From the NCBI GenBank assembly GCA_002067745.1, contig MVRU01000006.1, positions 1-64,000 of the forward strand: a stretch of DNA of 64,000 bases, in the 5' to 3' direction. The notes beneath the pieces were generated by a model. The model was not told where the DNA came from. It saw nothing but the letters and a program-made list of their open reading frames with translations, and ran no database searches. Positions 24,583 through 31,260 of the stretch are shown here, piece after piece. How positions within the stretch are numbered: the first letter of the stretch is position 1; each line of letters begins with the position of its first letter. The DNA is from Syntrophus sp. PtaU1.Bin005. GTDB taxonomy: Bacteria > Desulfobacterota > Syntrophia > Syntrophales > Syntrophaceae. Made by a program: the position numbers and the translations under genes.

Positions 24583-25481
24583 ACGAATTTGTAAAAATAA
24601 CATTTCGCTTGACCCTTTCTTGTCTCATGGCTGCCCTGGTGATGGGAACAGCGTTCATCTTCACAGACAAGGCAAAGAAGCACAATGAACACGTCAATGT
24701 TCAGACAACGATGTTGAGCCTGCTCGGCTACAGCGATTTGAACCCCGCCCCCAAGGAATTGAAGCTTTATTCCCTCTATCGCTACATCATTGAAGAAAAG
24801 GGAACGACCTACCTGGGCTACATGGTTCCCGTCACCGAGTCGGGCAAGGAGTCCTATGAACTGCTCAAGCTGAACCTGGAGGGGAAGCTGATGCAGCGTG
24901 TGCCCATGAATATCTCCCCGGATGCGGCGGCTGAAGACGCGGAGCGTGCGACCGCTATGAAGGAGGCTCTGAAAACGGAGCAGGGCATTGCCTACCAGGA
25001 CCGGACCGTCGTAGCCCGCCTCGGAGATCAGCGCTTAGCCTATCTGCTCCCCGGCAAGTTCGGCGGATTCAAGACATTTATCAACGTCATTTTGTCTTTG
25101 AATCCAGATTTCGCCATCCGCGGCCTGGAAATCATGGAGCACGAGGAAGACCCCGGTCTGGGTGCTGAAATTTCCCAGAATTATTTCAAAAACCAATTTC
25201 GTAATAAATCCTTTGAACGTCTGAAATCTCTCGATGTCATCAAGGAGCCTCTGCCCGATGAGTATCGCGCCTATCTGAATGCGCCGGATAAGATGGACAA
25301 GGATAAAGCGGATGCCATTATCAAACAGTATGGTGAAAAGGACATTTACGCCCTGACGGGTTCAACGATTTCCAGCCGGTCTGTAACTGATGGTGTCAAG
25401 AACATGGTCAAGCGTTTCGCCTACAGGATCCAGGTCCTGAACGATGTGATTGCCGACCAGAAAATACCAGCTTTGATTTGA
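24579..25481 (+). CDS. rnfG: Rnf complex subunit RnfG
   Basis: RnfG is anchored by one N-terminal helix (about 8-30) with the FMN-binding domain outside the cytoplasm. The 300-residue protein starts at ATG 24579, overlapping rnfD. The ApbE target motif is ALTGSTISSRSVTDGV near residue 262, with acceptor Thr in GST. It is longer than many RnfG proteins (about 200 residues), with extra sequence around 60-130 containing an acidic helix. HEEDPGLGAEI is a typical FMN-domain motif. Confidence 0.93.
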   Translation: MNEFVKITFRLTLSCLMAALVMGTAFIFTDKAKKHNEHVNVQTTMLSLLGYSDLNPAPKELKLYSLYRYIIEEKGTTYLGYMVPVTESGKESYELLKLNLEGKLMQRVPMNISPDAAAEDAERATAMKEALKTEQGIAYQDRTVVARLGDQRLAYLLPGKFGGFKTFINVILSLNPDFAIRGLEIMEHEEDPGLGAEISQNYFKNQFRNKSFERLKSLDVIKEPLPDEYRAYLNAPDKMDKDKADAIIKQYGEKDIYALTGSTISSRSVTDGVKNMVKRFAYRIQVLNDVIADQKIPALI

Positions 25482-25498
25482 TATAAAGGAGGATAGTC

Positions 25499-26122
25499 TT
25501 GGCCGCCACGAAAAAAACCAACAGTCAGCTTGTCCTTGATGGGATATTTCTGGAAAATCCGATTTTCCGCCTGGCCCTTTCCATGTGCCCGGCCGTCGGA
25601 TTGACGACCTCCATCAAGAACGGATTATTGCTCGGCACGGCAGTCCTCTTCGTGCAAGTCTTTTCCAGCTGCACGATTGCTGCCATAAAAAACTTCATAC
25701 ACCCCCGGATTCGAATCCCCACCTACACCTTGACCATCGCCACTTGGGTCACGGTGATCGACCTGGTCCTTGCTGCCTATGTTCCTGATGCCTATAAGCA
25801 GGTCGGTCTCTTCGTAAAACTGATCGTGGCTTTCGCGATCATCACCATGCGCCTTGAGATGTTTGCCTGCAAAAACAGCGTCTCCGCCTCTTGGTGGGAC
25901 GGCATCGGCATGGGTTTCGGCTTCATGTTCGGCATGGTCACCATCGGTTTTGTCCGCGAGCTTCTCGGTTCGGGCATGCTCCTTGGCTACGATGTTCTGG
26001 GATTCAAGCCGCTGCTGTTCTTTGTTCTTCCTGCGGCGGGGTTTTTCTGCGTGGGTATCATGATGGCGATGTTCAACTATGTGGAAGTTGTTTACAATCG
26101 CCGGAAGGAGAGTAAGTCATGA
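25499..26122 (+). CDS. rnfE: Rnf complex subunit RnfE
   Basis: RnfE is a six-helix subunit that pairs with RnfA in an antiparallel arrangement. Translation starts at TTG 25499, placed 8 bases after a strong AAAGGAGG. The 207-residue protein carries LSMCPAVGLTTS and EMFACKNSV, whose cysteines are the expected ligands for the intramembrane [2Fe-2S] cluster shared with RnfA, as in Rnf structures. The stop overlaps the rnfA start. Confidence 0.93.
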   Translation: MAATKKTNSQLVLDGIFLENPIFRLALSMCPAVGLTTSIKNGLLLGTAVLFVQVFSSCTIAAIKNFIHPRIRIPTYTLTIATWVTVIDLVLAAYVPDAYKQVGLFVKLIVAFAIITMRLEMFACKNSVSASWWDGIGMGFGFMFGMVTIGFVRELLGSGMLLGYDVLGFKPLLFFVLPAAGFFCVGIMMAMFNYVEVVYNRRKESKS

Positions 26123-27087
26123 ACGCTTCGATAAAACGATCCGCTTTTCGGCCGGTCTGGTTGGTTCTTGCCCTGCTGTTCCTTCTTGCCGGATGTGAGA
26201 AAATTGATAATCCCTTCATCAAGAAGGGTGGATTCAAGGACGCCCGCTCCATCATGATCGAATTCGCCGGGGCGCCCGATGCGTCATGGGTCTCGGATCC
26301 CGCCAATTTCAAGGTTTTTCAGAAGAATAACCCCGATGTTCTCCTGCCGGTGAAGCAGGTGGATGTGGGCCCGGACAAGAAGACCGTCTTCTTGAAATTC
26401 GGGGAAGATCTTGATCTGAAACTGGCGCACACGGTCAGTATGGCAAGCATTCCATCCGAGGGGAAAGACATGGGCGCCTCGTTTCTGGACGTCAAGAAGT
26501 CCTATTTCGGCTACCTCTTTTCCATTCTCATCGGTGCAATGCTGATCAACAATTACGTATTCACCAAGTATCTTGGGCTTTGCGTCTTTATCGGAACATC
26601 CAGGAAAAAGAGTACGGCGGTTGGAATGGGGGTCACCTTTACCATCGTCATCGTCATCAGCGCCATGATCTCATGGTTCCTCTACCAGTTCGTTCTGAAA
26701 CCCTATCGGCTCGACTTTCTGCAGGTTGTTACCTTTATCGGCCTCGTCTCGCTGACCGTGCAGGCCGTCGATACCATCCTCCGCAAGGTCAACCCGGCCC
26801 TTTTCAAGGCCTTCGGTGTGTACCTCGTGCTGGTCATCGCCAACTGCGTTATTATCGCCGTTCCCCTGACTCTGGCGAGTGCCGAGTACAACGCCGCTGA
26901 AAGCTTCATGCTGGCCCTGGGTGCAGGCGGCGGATTCCTTCTTGCACTCTTTCTCATGGCATCATCCAGGGAGCGCCTGGAGTTGGCAAACGTGCCTCCC
27001 ACCTACCGTGGATTGCCCATCGCTTTTGTGGCTACAGGGCTCTTTGCCCTGGCCTTCATGGGCTTTTCCGGAATGGCGATTTTTTAA
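26119..27087 (+). CDS. rnfA: RnfA with N-terminal lipoprotein-type extension
   Basis: RnfA is normally about 190 residues of six helices. Here the protein has 322 residues. Residues 1-25 are a signal peptide ending in the lipobox LAGC with Cys26; residues 27-125 are a soluble, beta-rich, Ig-like-looking segment (VSDPANFKVFQKNNPDVLLP, then KKTVFLKFGEDLDLKLAHTV); the RnfA core begins near 127 (SYFGYLFSILIGAMLINNYV) and has LGLC (C155) and ANCVI as cluster ligands. No internal ATG with a ribosome site is seen at the core boundary, and the reading frame is continuous. ATG 26119 overlaps the rnfE stop and has GGAGAG nearby. RnfA has its N-terminus outside the cytoplasm in known complexes, so an exported lipidated extension is topologically possible. 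Confidence 0.9.
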   Translation: MNASIKRSAFRPVWLVLALLFLLAGCEKIDNPFIKKGGFKDARSIMIEFAGAPDASWVSDPANFKVFQKNNPDVLLPVKQVDVGPDKKTVFLKFGEDLDLKLAHTVSMASIPSEGKDMGASFLDVKKSYFGYLFSILIGAMLINNYVFTKYLGLCVFIGTSRKKSTAVGMGVTFTIVIVISAMISWFLYQFVLKPYRLDFLQVVTFIGLVSLTVQAVDTILRKVNPALFKAFGVYLVLVIANCVIIAVPLTLASAEYNAAESFMLALGAGGGFLLALFLMASSRERLELANVPPTYRGLPIAFVATGLFALAFMGFSGMAIF

Positions 27088-27115
27088 AATTAACTGAAAT
27101 GAATTGAGGTATGTC

Positions 27116-27976
27116 ATGGATCCTGTATTGATTAAATTGGCAATTGGAGGCATCGCGTTCCTCGGCTGCATCGGTCTGTTGTTCGGCATCGGCCTGGCGC
27201 TGGCCGCTCAGAAGTTCGCCGTGGAGGGCGATCCCAAGGTAGAAGAGGTCCTGGAAGTTCTGGCGGGGGCTCAATGAGGCGGCTGCGGCTTTGCAGGTTG
27301 CGAAGCATATGCCGAAGCGGTTGTCCACGACCCTGACGTTCCACCGAATCTCTGCTTTCCCGGCAAGGCGGAAGTGGCTGCGGCAGTTGCCGAAATTGCG
27401 GGAAAAACGGTCGGCGGTGTCGAAAATGTGGTTGCCCAGATCCGATGTTCCCGTATCGAAGGGCAGGTCAAACAGAAGTATTCCTATCTTGGTTTCGATA
27501 CCTGCGCAGGTGCAAGTATCGCCTTTGGTGGTCCGCAGGACTGCGCATACGCCTGCATCGGATTGGGCGACTGTGCCGCTTCCTGCCCCTTTGGCGCCAT
27601 TACCATGGAGCAGCAGTTTCCCGTTGTCGATGTGGAAAAGTGTGTCGGCTGCGGATCCTGTGTACGCGCCTGTCCCAAGAAGGTTATTGAGCTGATGCCC
27701 CTGAAGGCTCGCGTCTGGGTTCCCTGCAGCACAAAGGATCCTGGAAAGACGGTGAGGAACATCTGCAAGGTCGGCTGCATCACGTGCAAAATGTGTGTCA
27801 AGGCGTGTCCGGCGGGAGCGGTCAGTATTGAAAACGATGTGGTCCACATTGATCATGACAAGTGTCTGGCCTACGGACCGGACTGCCAGGAAGCCTGCGT
27901 TGCAAAGTGTCCCCGCAACATATTCCGGCCCTTCCGGAAGGAATTTAAAAAGGCGGGAGAGCTTGAAGCGGCCTGA
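27116..27976 (+). CDS. rnfB: RnfB, predicted selenoprotein (in-frame TGA at codon 54)
   Basis: RnfB is the iron-sulfur entry subunit for ferredoxin electrons. ATG 27116 (GAGG 7 bases before) opens the usual N-terminal membrane helix (about 7-31). The frame meets TGA at 27275-27277, then continues without further stops to 27976, giving 286 residues if TGA is read as selenocysteine. The residues around it are GAQ-Sec-GGCGFAGCEAYAEA: Sec54, C57, C62 and C80 fit C-x2-C-x4-C-x17-C of the RnfB/CoFeSP [4Fe-4S] domain, so Sec replaces the first cluster ligand. Further ferredoxin motifs follow (CIGLGDCAASCP, CVGCGSCVRACP, CITCKMCVKACP, CQEACVAKCP). A SECIS-like hairpin starts 10 bases after TGA. A conventional gene caller would start at 27374 and lose the membrane anchor and first cluster. 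Confidence 0.88.
27278..27313 (+). promoter_or_regulatory. Predicted bacterial SECIS element inside rnfB
   Basis: Directly after TGA (27275-27277), GCTTTGCA (27288-27295) pairs with TGCGAAGC (27299-27306): eight base pairs including one U-G wobble, capped by the triloop GGT (27296-27298). GGC at 27278-27280 or 27281-27283 can pair with GCC at 27311-27313 below an internal loop. The loop GG lies 18 bases after the UGA, the same spacing as in E. coli fdhF as I remember it (UGA, 18 nt, GGUC). SelB recognises exactly such a G-G-U loop. Confidence 0.8.
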
Positions 27977-28006
27977 GGACATTTCATAGCAACTTTATAA
28001 TAGACA

Positions 28007-28054
28007 GACAAAAAGAGGGTGCGGACCTTTTCGGTTCCGCACCCTCTTTTTGTC
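28007..28054 (+). terminator. Strong intrinsic terminator of the rnf operon
   Basis: A perfect 19-bp stem (28007-28025 with 28036-28054) is GC-rich at its tip, has an A-tract before and a T-tract after it, and lies 30 bp after the rnfB stop. The symmetric A/T flanks could make it bidirectional, serving the convergent GNAT gene as well. Confidence 0.93.
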
Positions 28055-28112
28055 TCTTCTCTTACGCTGCTTGTTGTTTTGCAGCGTTGCCTGATCCGAG
28101 CCTGGACTTCAG

Positions 28113-28556
28113 TTAATCATCGAGATGCTTTCCCAGATTGATGAACTCGGAGCGGTCAAACCCTACAGATATGAAGAAGGACACCATGTCCACCGCATCC
28201 CATCTCAGTGCGGTATAAATCTCCCGCACTCCCTTCTGCTTGAAATATTTAAAGATGCTTTCCACAAGGGCCTTGCCGATCCCGCCACCCATGTGATTCG
28301 GGTGGGATTCAAGGGCAATGATCCATCCGCTCTTTTCCAGTCCAAAACTCGGTCCTTTAATTTCACCGATGATAAATCCCGTCACGCGGCCGTCTTTTAT
28401 GGCCACGTAACCGACAACGTCCTGCTTCCGAAGATGGAGTTCAATACTCTGCATCCAGGAATCGGTAATATTGCCTTTCATGATAGCACGATGAATCTCT
28501 GTAATCTCAGGCGCATATGTTAAATCTATTTCTTTTATCTCTATATCATCTGCCAT
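28113..28556 (-). CDS. GNAT-family N-acetyltransferase
   Basis: This 147-residue acyl-CoA-dependent acetyltransferase is read from ATG 28556, 9 bases after the stop of its upstream neighbour; an earlier in-frame ATG at 28604 lies inside that neighbour. The GNAT core shows DGRVTGFIIGEI (motif A entry strand), the acetyl-CoA pyrophosphate loop SHPNHMGGGIGKALVESIF (Q/RxxGxG/A type) and VSFFISVGFDRSEFI near the C-terminus. The substrate may be a protein lysine or a small amine. Coupling to the DUF2080-like gene suggests a functional pair. Confidence 0.82.
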   Translation of the reverse strand: MADDIEIKEIDLTYAPEITEIHRAIMKGNITDSWMQSIELHLRKQDVVGYVAIKDGRVTGFIIGEIKGPSFGLEKSGWIIALESHPNHMGGGIGKALVESIFKYFKQKGVREIYTALRWDAVDMVSFFISVGFDRSEFINLGKHLDD

Positions 28557-28564
28557 AATGCAAC

Positions 28565-28837
28565 TCAATCGATCCGTATAATTTTTAAATGCTTTCCAAT
28601 CCAATCCGGAGGCAGGTACACCCGGCCGCTGTTGCCGCTTTGCTTGACCTCCTTGGAAATCATTTCTTCTCCATAGACTTCAAATTTGACTTTTTCAAAG
28701 ATGCTTTTGTCCGCCTGCTGATCCGCGCTTTTTGTTGAGGTCGCTTCCATTATTCTCTCATCTGATTTCTCAGAAGGCTTTCTGGACAATGGAGGCTTCG
28801 ACAAAGAGCTCTTTTTTTCTGATTCCCTTGTTCCCAT
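28565..28837 (-). CDS. Small DUF2080-like (putative DNA-binding) protein
   Basis: The 90-residue protein has a charged, Ser/Lys-rich N-terminal half and a compact C-terminal motif, KEVKQSGNSGRVYLPPDWIG, which looks like the AbrB/DUF2080 type beta-hairpin (GNSGRVYLP-W-G). Such proteins were first noted near transposons but occur widely next to acetyltransferases. It is the first gene of a two-gene unit with the GNAT gene; a role in DNA binding or targeting is inferred from the fold resemblance only. Confidence 0.6.
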   Translation of the reverse strand: MGTRESEKKSSLSKPPLSRKPSEKSDERIMEATSTKSADQQADKSIFEKVKFEVYGEEMISKEVKQSGNSGRVYLPPDWIGKHLKIIRID

Positions 28838-28890
28838 AATCCTTATTTCCTGACTTTTTTTCCTGCCATATTTTAAATTATTCTATGGTT

Positions 28891-28919
28891 TAGCTATGAT
28901 GTAACTTTACTTTTGTCAA
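28891..28919 (-). promoter_or_regulatory. Candidate promoter of the DUF2080-like/GNAT pair
   Basis: Minus strand TTGACA (28919-28914), 17-base spacer, TAGCTA (28896-28891), in an A/T-rich stretch 55 bp before the start codon. The -10 is weak. Confidence 0.4.
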
Positions 28920-29023
28920 GAAATATCTTTCAAGAGGTCAATTCATCAGCTTTGTCCTGTCTTCCTCTCGCGTCCAGCCTTCAGGATGACCGCTTTCAAA
29001 ATTCTTGAAGGCAGCCCCTATGA

Positions 29024-29064
29024 GTATAAAACCCTCTGAATATAGTTTTCTTATTCCAGAGGGT
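29024..29064 (-). terminator. Intrinsic terminator of the SDR gene
   Basis: ACCCTCTG (29064-29057 on the minus strand) pairs with CAGAGGGT (29038-29031), with additional A/T pairs toward the loop, followed on the minus strand by TTTATAC. It lies 60 bp beyond the SDR stop. Confidence 0.8.
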
Positions 29065-29124
29065 CTTATAGGCACTATCAGGCTGTTTCGCACGTGCAGA
29101 GCGTTTTCATCCCCATGCAGCGGC

Positions 29125-29880
29125 TTAGGTCATACCGTAACCACCGTCGACTCTCAGCAGCTGTCCCGTAATATACCTGGAATCGTCGCAGCCGAAGAAA
29201 ACAAAGGCGGGAGCCACTTCTGAAGGTTCCGCATAGCGATTGAGGAGAATGCGCCTCATGTAAATTTCCTTCAATTTTTCATCAGTTGTGATTTTTTCGG
29301 TCATGTCCGTTGTCACGATGCCCAGAGAGATCACATTGGCCGTGACGTTGAATCTTGCAAGCTCTCTCGCGGCTGACATGGTGAAGGAAAGGATGCCGCC
29401 TTTAGCAGCCGCGTAGTTAATCTGGCCCGTCGTTCCCACCAGTCCCGCAACGGAAGTGACGTTGATGATCTTGCCGTAATTCTGCTCCATGAAATATTTT
29501 GCCGCCGCCTGCACACAGAGGAAGGGGCCTTTCATGTGGATGTTAACGACCGCATCCCACTGCTCCTCCGTCATCTTATGGAGCATTGCGGGCTTCGTCG
29601 CACCGGCGTTATTCACCAGGACATCAATTCTTCCAAAATTATCGACAGCGGCCTGGATGGTCTTTACCGCCTCGTCCTTGACTTCGACACGCCCCTGAAC
29701 GGCCACGGCACGACGCCCCATCTTTTCAATCATAGCAACCACTTCATTGGCTGCGGCATGATTACCGGCGTAGTTTACGATAACATCGGCGCCCTCTTCC
29801 GCATAGGCAAGACAAATGGCTCTTCCCACACCTCTTCCGCCGCCGGTTACTACCGCTACCTTACCTTCTAGCTTTCCCAT
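29125..29880 (-). CDS. Short-chain dehydrogenase/reductase, FabG-like
   Basis: This 251-residue NAD(P)-dependent oxidoreductase has the Rossmann motif TGGGRGVGRAI (12-22), NNAGAT (about 89-94), the catalytic Ser in NVTSVAGL, and YAAAKGG with catalytic Tyr and Lys (YxxxK, about 155-159). It most resembles 3-oxoacyl-ACP reductases but could act on acyl-CoA intermediates in a syntrophic fatty or aromatic acid degrader. It stands alone between a promoter candidate and a terminator, so it is probably monocistronic. Confidence 0.85.
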   Translation of the reverse strand: MGKLEGKVAVVTGGGRGVGRAICLAYAEEGADVIVNYAGNHAAANEVVAMIEKMGRRAVAVQGRVEVKDEAVKTIQAAVDNFGRIDVLVNNAGATKPAMLHKMTEEQWDAVVNIHMKGPFLCVQAAAKYFMEQNYGKIINVTSVAGLVGTTGQINYAAAKGGILSFTMSAARELARFNVTANVISLGIVTTDMTEKITTDEKLKEIYMRRILLNRYAEPSEVAPAFVFFGCDDSRYITGQLLRVDGGYGMT

Positions 29881-30102
29881 TTCTAAATCCCCCTGTTATT
29901 ATTGTTGATGTTCGTTACTCGAAGTATTTTTTTCTGCTCTTGATCATCTAAAGAAGGTTACGATCGGTCCACAATGTTCAGACTTCAAAAAACTCATCCG
30001 GCTTTGACCATCTTTCAGAATGTTAAGAAAGGGCACGACTTTTTGAGGGCTGGAGATCTCCTTGCACCTCGGGAGCAAAATCATGAACTATTACAGTGTG
30101 CT

Positions 30103-30131
30103 GCAATAACAACTTGATCCTCTTTTGTCAA
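30103..30131 (-). promoter_or_regulatory. Candidate promoter of the SDR gene
   Basis: Minus strand TTGACA (30131-30126), 17-base spacer, TATTGC (30108-30103). Confidence 0.45.
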
Positions 30132-30248
30132 GTCAATTCTACGGGCTCAACGCTTCTCTTTCGCGGGCTTTTTCTGCAATTCAAATGGGAAATACCCTTC
30201 TTCCTCCCGTTCCATGGTCTGTTTCCGAAAGAGACTCCAAACAATAAA

Positions 30249-30276
30249 GGGGTTTAGAGTCCCACTCTAAATCCCC
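30249..30276 (-). terminator. Intrinsic terminator after tRNA-Leu
   Basis: On the minus strand GGGG-A-TTTAGAGT pairs with ACTCTAAACCCC across a three-base loop (one bulged A), followed by TTTATTGTTT. It ends the secG-tRNA transcript. Confidence 0.8.
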
Positions 30277-30303
30277 AGTATCAGAAGTGATATATTGGAT
30301 TTA

Positions 30304-30390
30304 TGGTGCCGAAGCCGGGACTTGAACCCGGACGAGCGTGGCTCACTACCCCCTCAAGATAGCGTGTCTACCAGATTCCACCACTTCGGC
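30304..30390 (-). tRNA. leuU: tRNA-Leu (anticodon GAG)
   Basis: An 87-nt class II tRNA whose 3' CCA is encoded. GCCGAAG at the 5' end pairs with CTTCGGC at the 3' end; the D-arm contains TGGTAGAC, the anticodon loop is TTGAGGG (anticodon GAG, codons CUC/CUU), there is a long variable arm, and the T-loop is GGTTCAAGTCC. It lies directly downstream of secG on the same strand, the order found in E. coli (secG-leuU). Confidence 0.96.
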
Positions 30391-30540
30391 AATATTCCGG
30401 AATACGGATACGGCAAAAAACGGTCTTTTTCAAACTATCTCGATCAGGCCCATTTTCCTGCCGATCGATAAGCTACCCCACCCCTCATGAATTTGTCAAT
30501 ACGAAAAGAGTCTCCCGGCCATTTTTCTTGGTACGGCCCC

Positions 30541-30915
30541 CTACTTCGCCGGCTGTGACTGAGGCGTGGAGACAGGAGGCGCTGTGTTCTGCGCCGGTGC
30601 CGGCGCCGTGGCGGGTGCTGCCGGTGCGGCAGGTGCGGCCGGCCTTTCCGCTACAGGCCTGGAAGCCCCTTCCATCAGCGAGGAGCCTTTATGGATCGAC
30701 GCATAGGACAGGAAAAGCGACGTCAGCATGAAGACGACGGCTACGGCGGTCGTCATTTTTCCGAGAAAGGTCCCTGCCCCGCTGCTGCCGAAGACGGTCT
30801 GGCTGGAACCGCCGAATGCCGCCCCCATACTGGCGCCTTTTCCCGCCTGAAGAAGCACGACGATCACAAGGACAAAACAGGAGATGATATGCAATACATT
30901 AATCAGAATGTGCAC
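30541..30915 (-). CDS. secG: Protein translocase subunit SecG
   Basis: SecG assists the SecYEG channel. Translation is assigned to GTG 30915, preceded by AGAGGCGG; upstream in-frame codons lack a ribosome site. The 124-residue protein shows two hydrophobic helices (about 4-22 and 53-73), separated by the family signature LLQAGKGASMGAAFGGSSQ. The C-terminal 45 residues are an Ala/Pro-rich low-complexity tail (AAPAAPAAPATAPAPAQ), common in deltaproteobacterial SecG. Confidence 0.93.
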   Translation of the reverse strand: MHILINVLHIISCFVLVIVVLLQAGKGASMGAAFGGSSQTVFGSSGAGTFLGKMTTAVAVVFMLTSLFLSYASIHKGSSLMEGASRPVAERPAAPAAPAAPATAPAPAQNTAPPVSTPQSQPAK

Positions 30916-31260
30916 AGTAATTCCGCCTCTTTTAATTTTATTGAGCCTCCTGCCGGAACCAAGAGGACATGCGTTCATAAACAGCGACGCAGTGCCGTAT
31001 ATCACCGATGTCAAAAGAATTCAATCCTTTTTCAGGAGGGCAGCCGTTATAATCCGCGATTCTTTTCTCCCGTTGAAGCCGGTGCTCTCCAGGAAAACCG
31101 AGATCTCATACCCGCTGATAACCGGATACTTCTTCATTTTCTTCTGTTGCGAGGGTTCCATTATGGATTATAACTATGGCTGCAGCACTGCGTTCCGTGC
31201 TTCCCGGGCCCTGTTCACGGGACGATGCGCAGCGAACCTATCCGGGCAAAAGGAGGCATC
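30916..31260. other. Divergent intergenic region secG/polX
   Basis: 345 bp between divergent genes; open frames here lack ribosome sites and family resemblance. I see no tpiA fragment, although tpiA often precedes secG. Confidence 0.6.

Larger units (their letters stand above)
29881..30303. other. Intergenic region between SDR and tRNA-Leu
   Basis: 423 bp with no supported gene. It contains the SDR promoter candidate (30103-30131, minus), its roughly 215-nt leader, and the terminator of the secG-tRNA unit (30249-30276). Confidence 0.6.

Noticed and set aside
27275-27277. TGA in rnfB as a simple nonsense mutation, with rnfB starting at 27374
   Set aside because: The frame upstream encodes the correct RnfB anchor, the stop sits on a conserved Cys position, the frame continues cleanly, and a SECIS-type hairpin with correct spacing follows. 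A start at 27374 would remove the membrane helix and first cluster. A sequencing error TGC to TGA remains formally possible.
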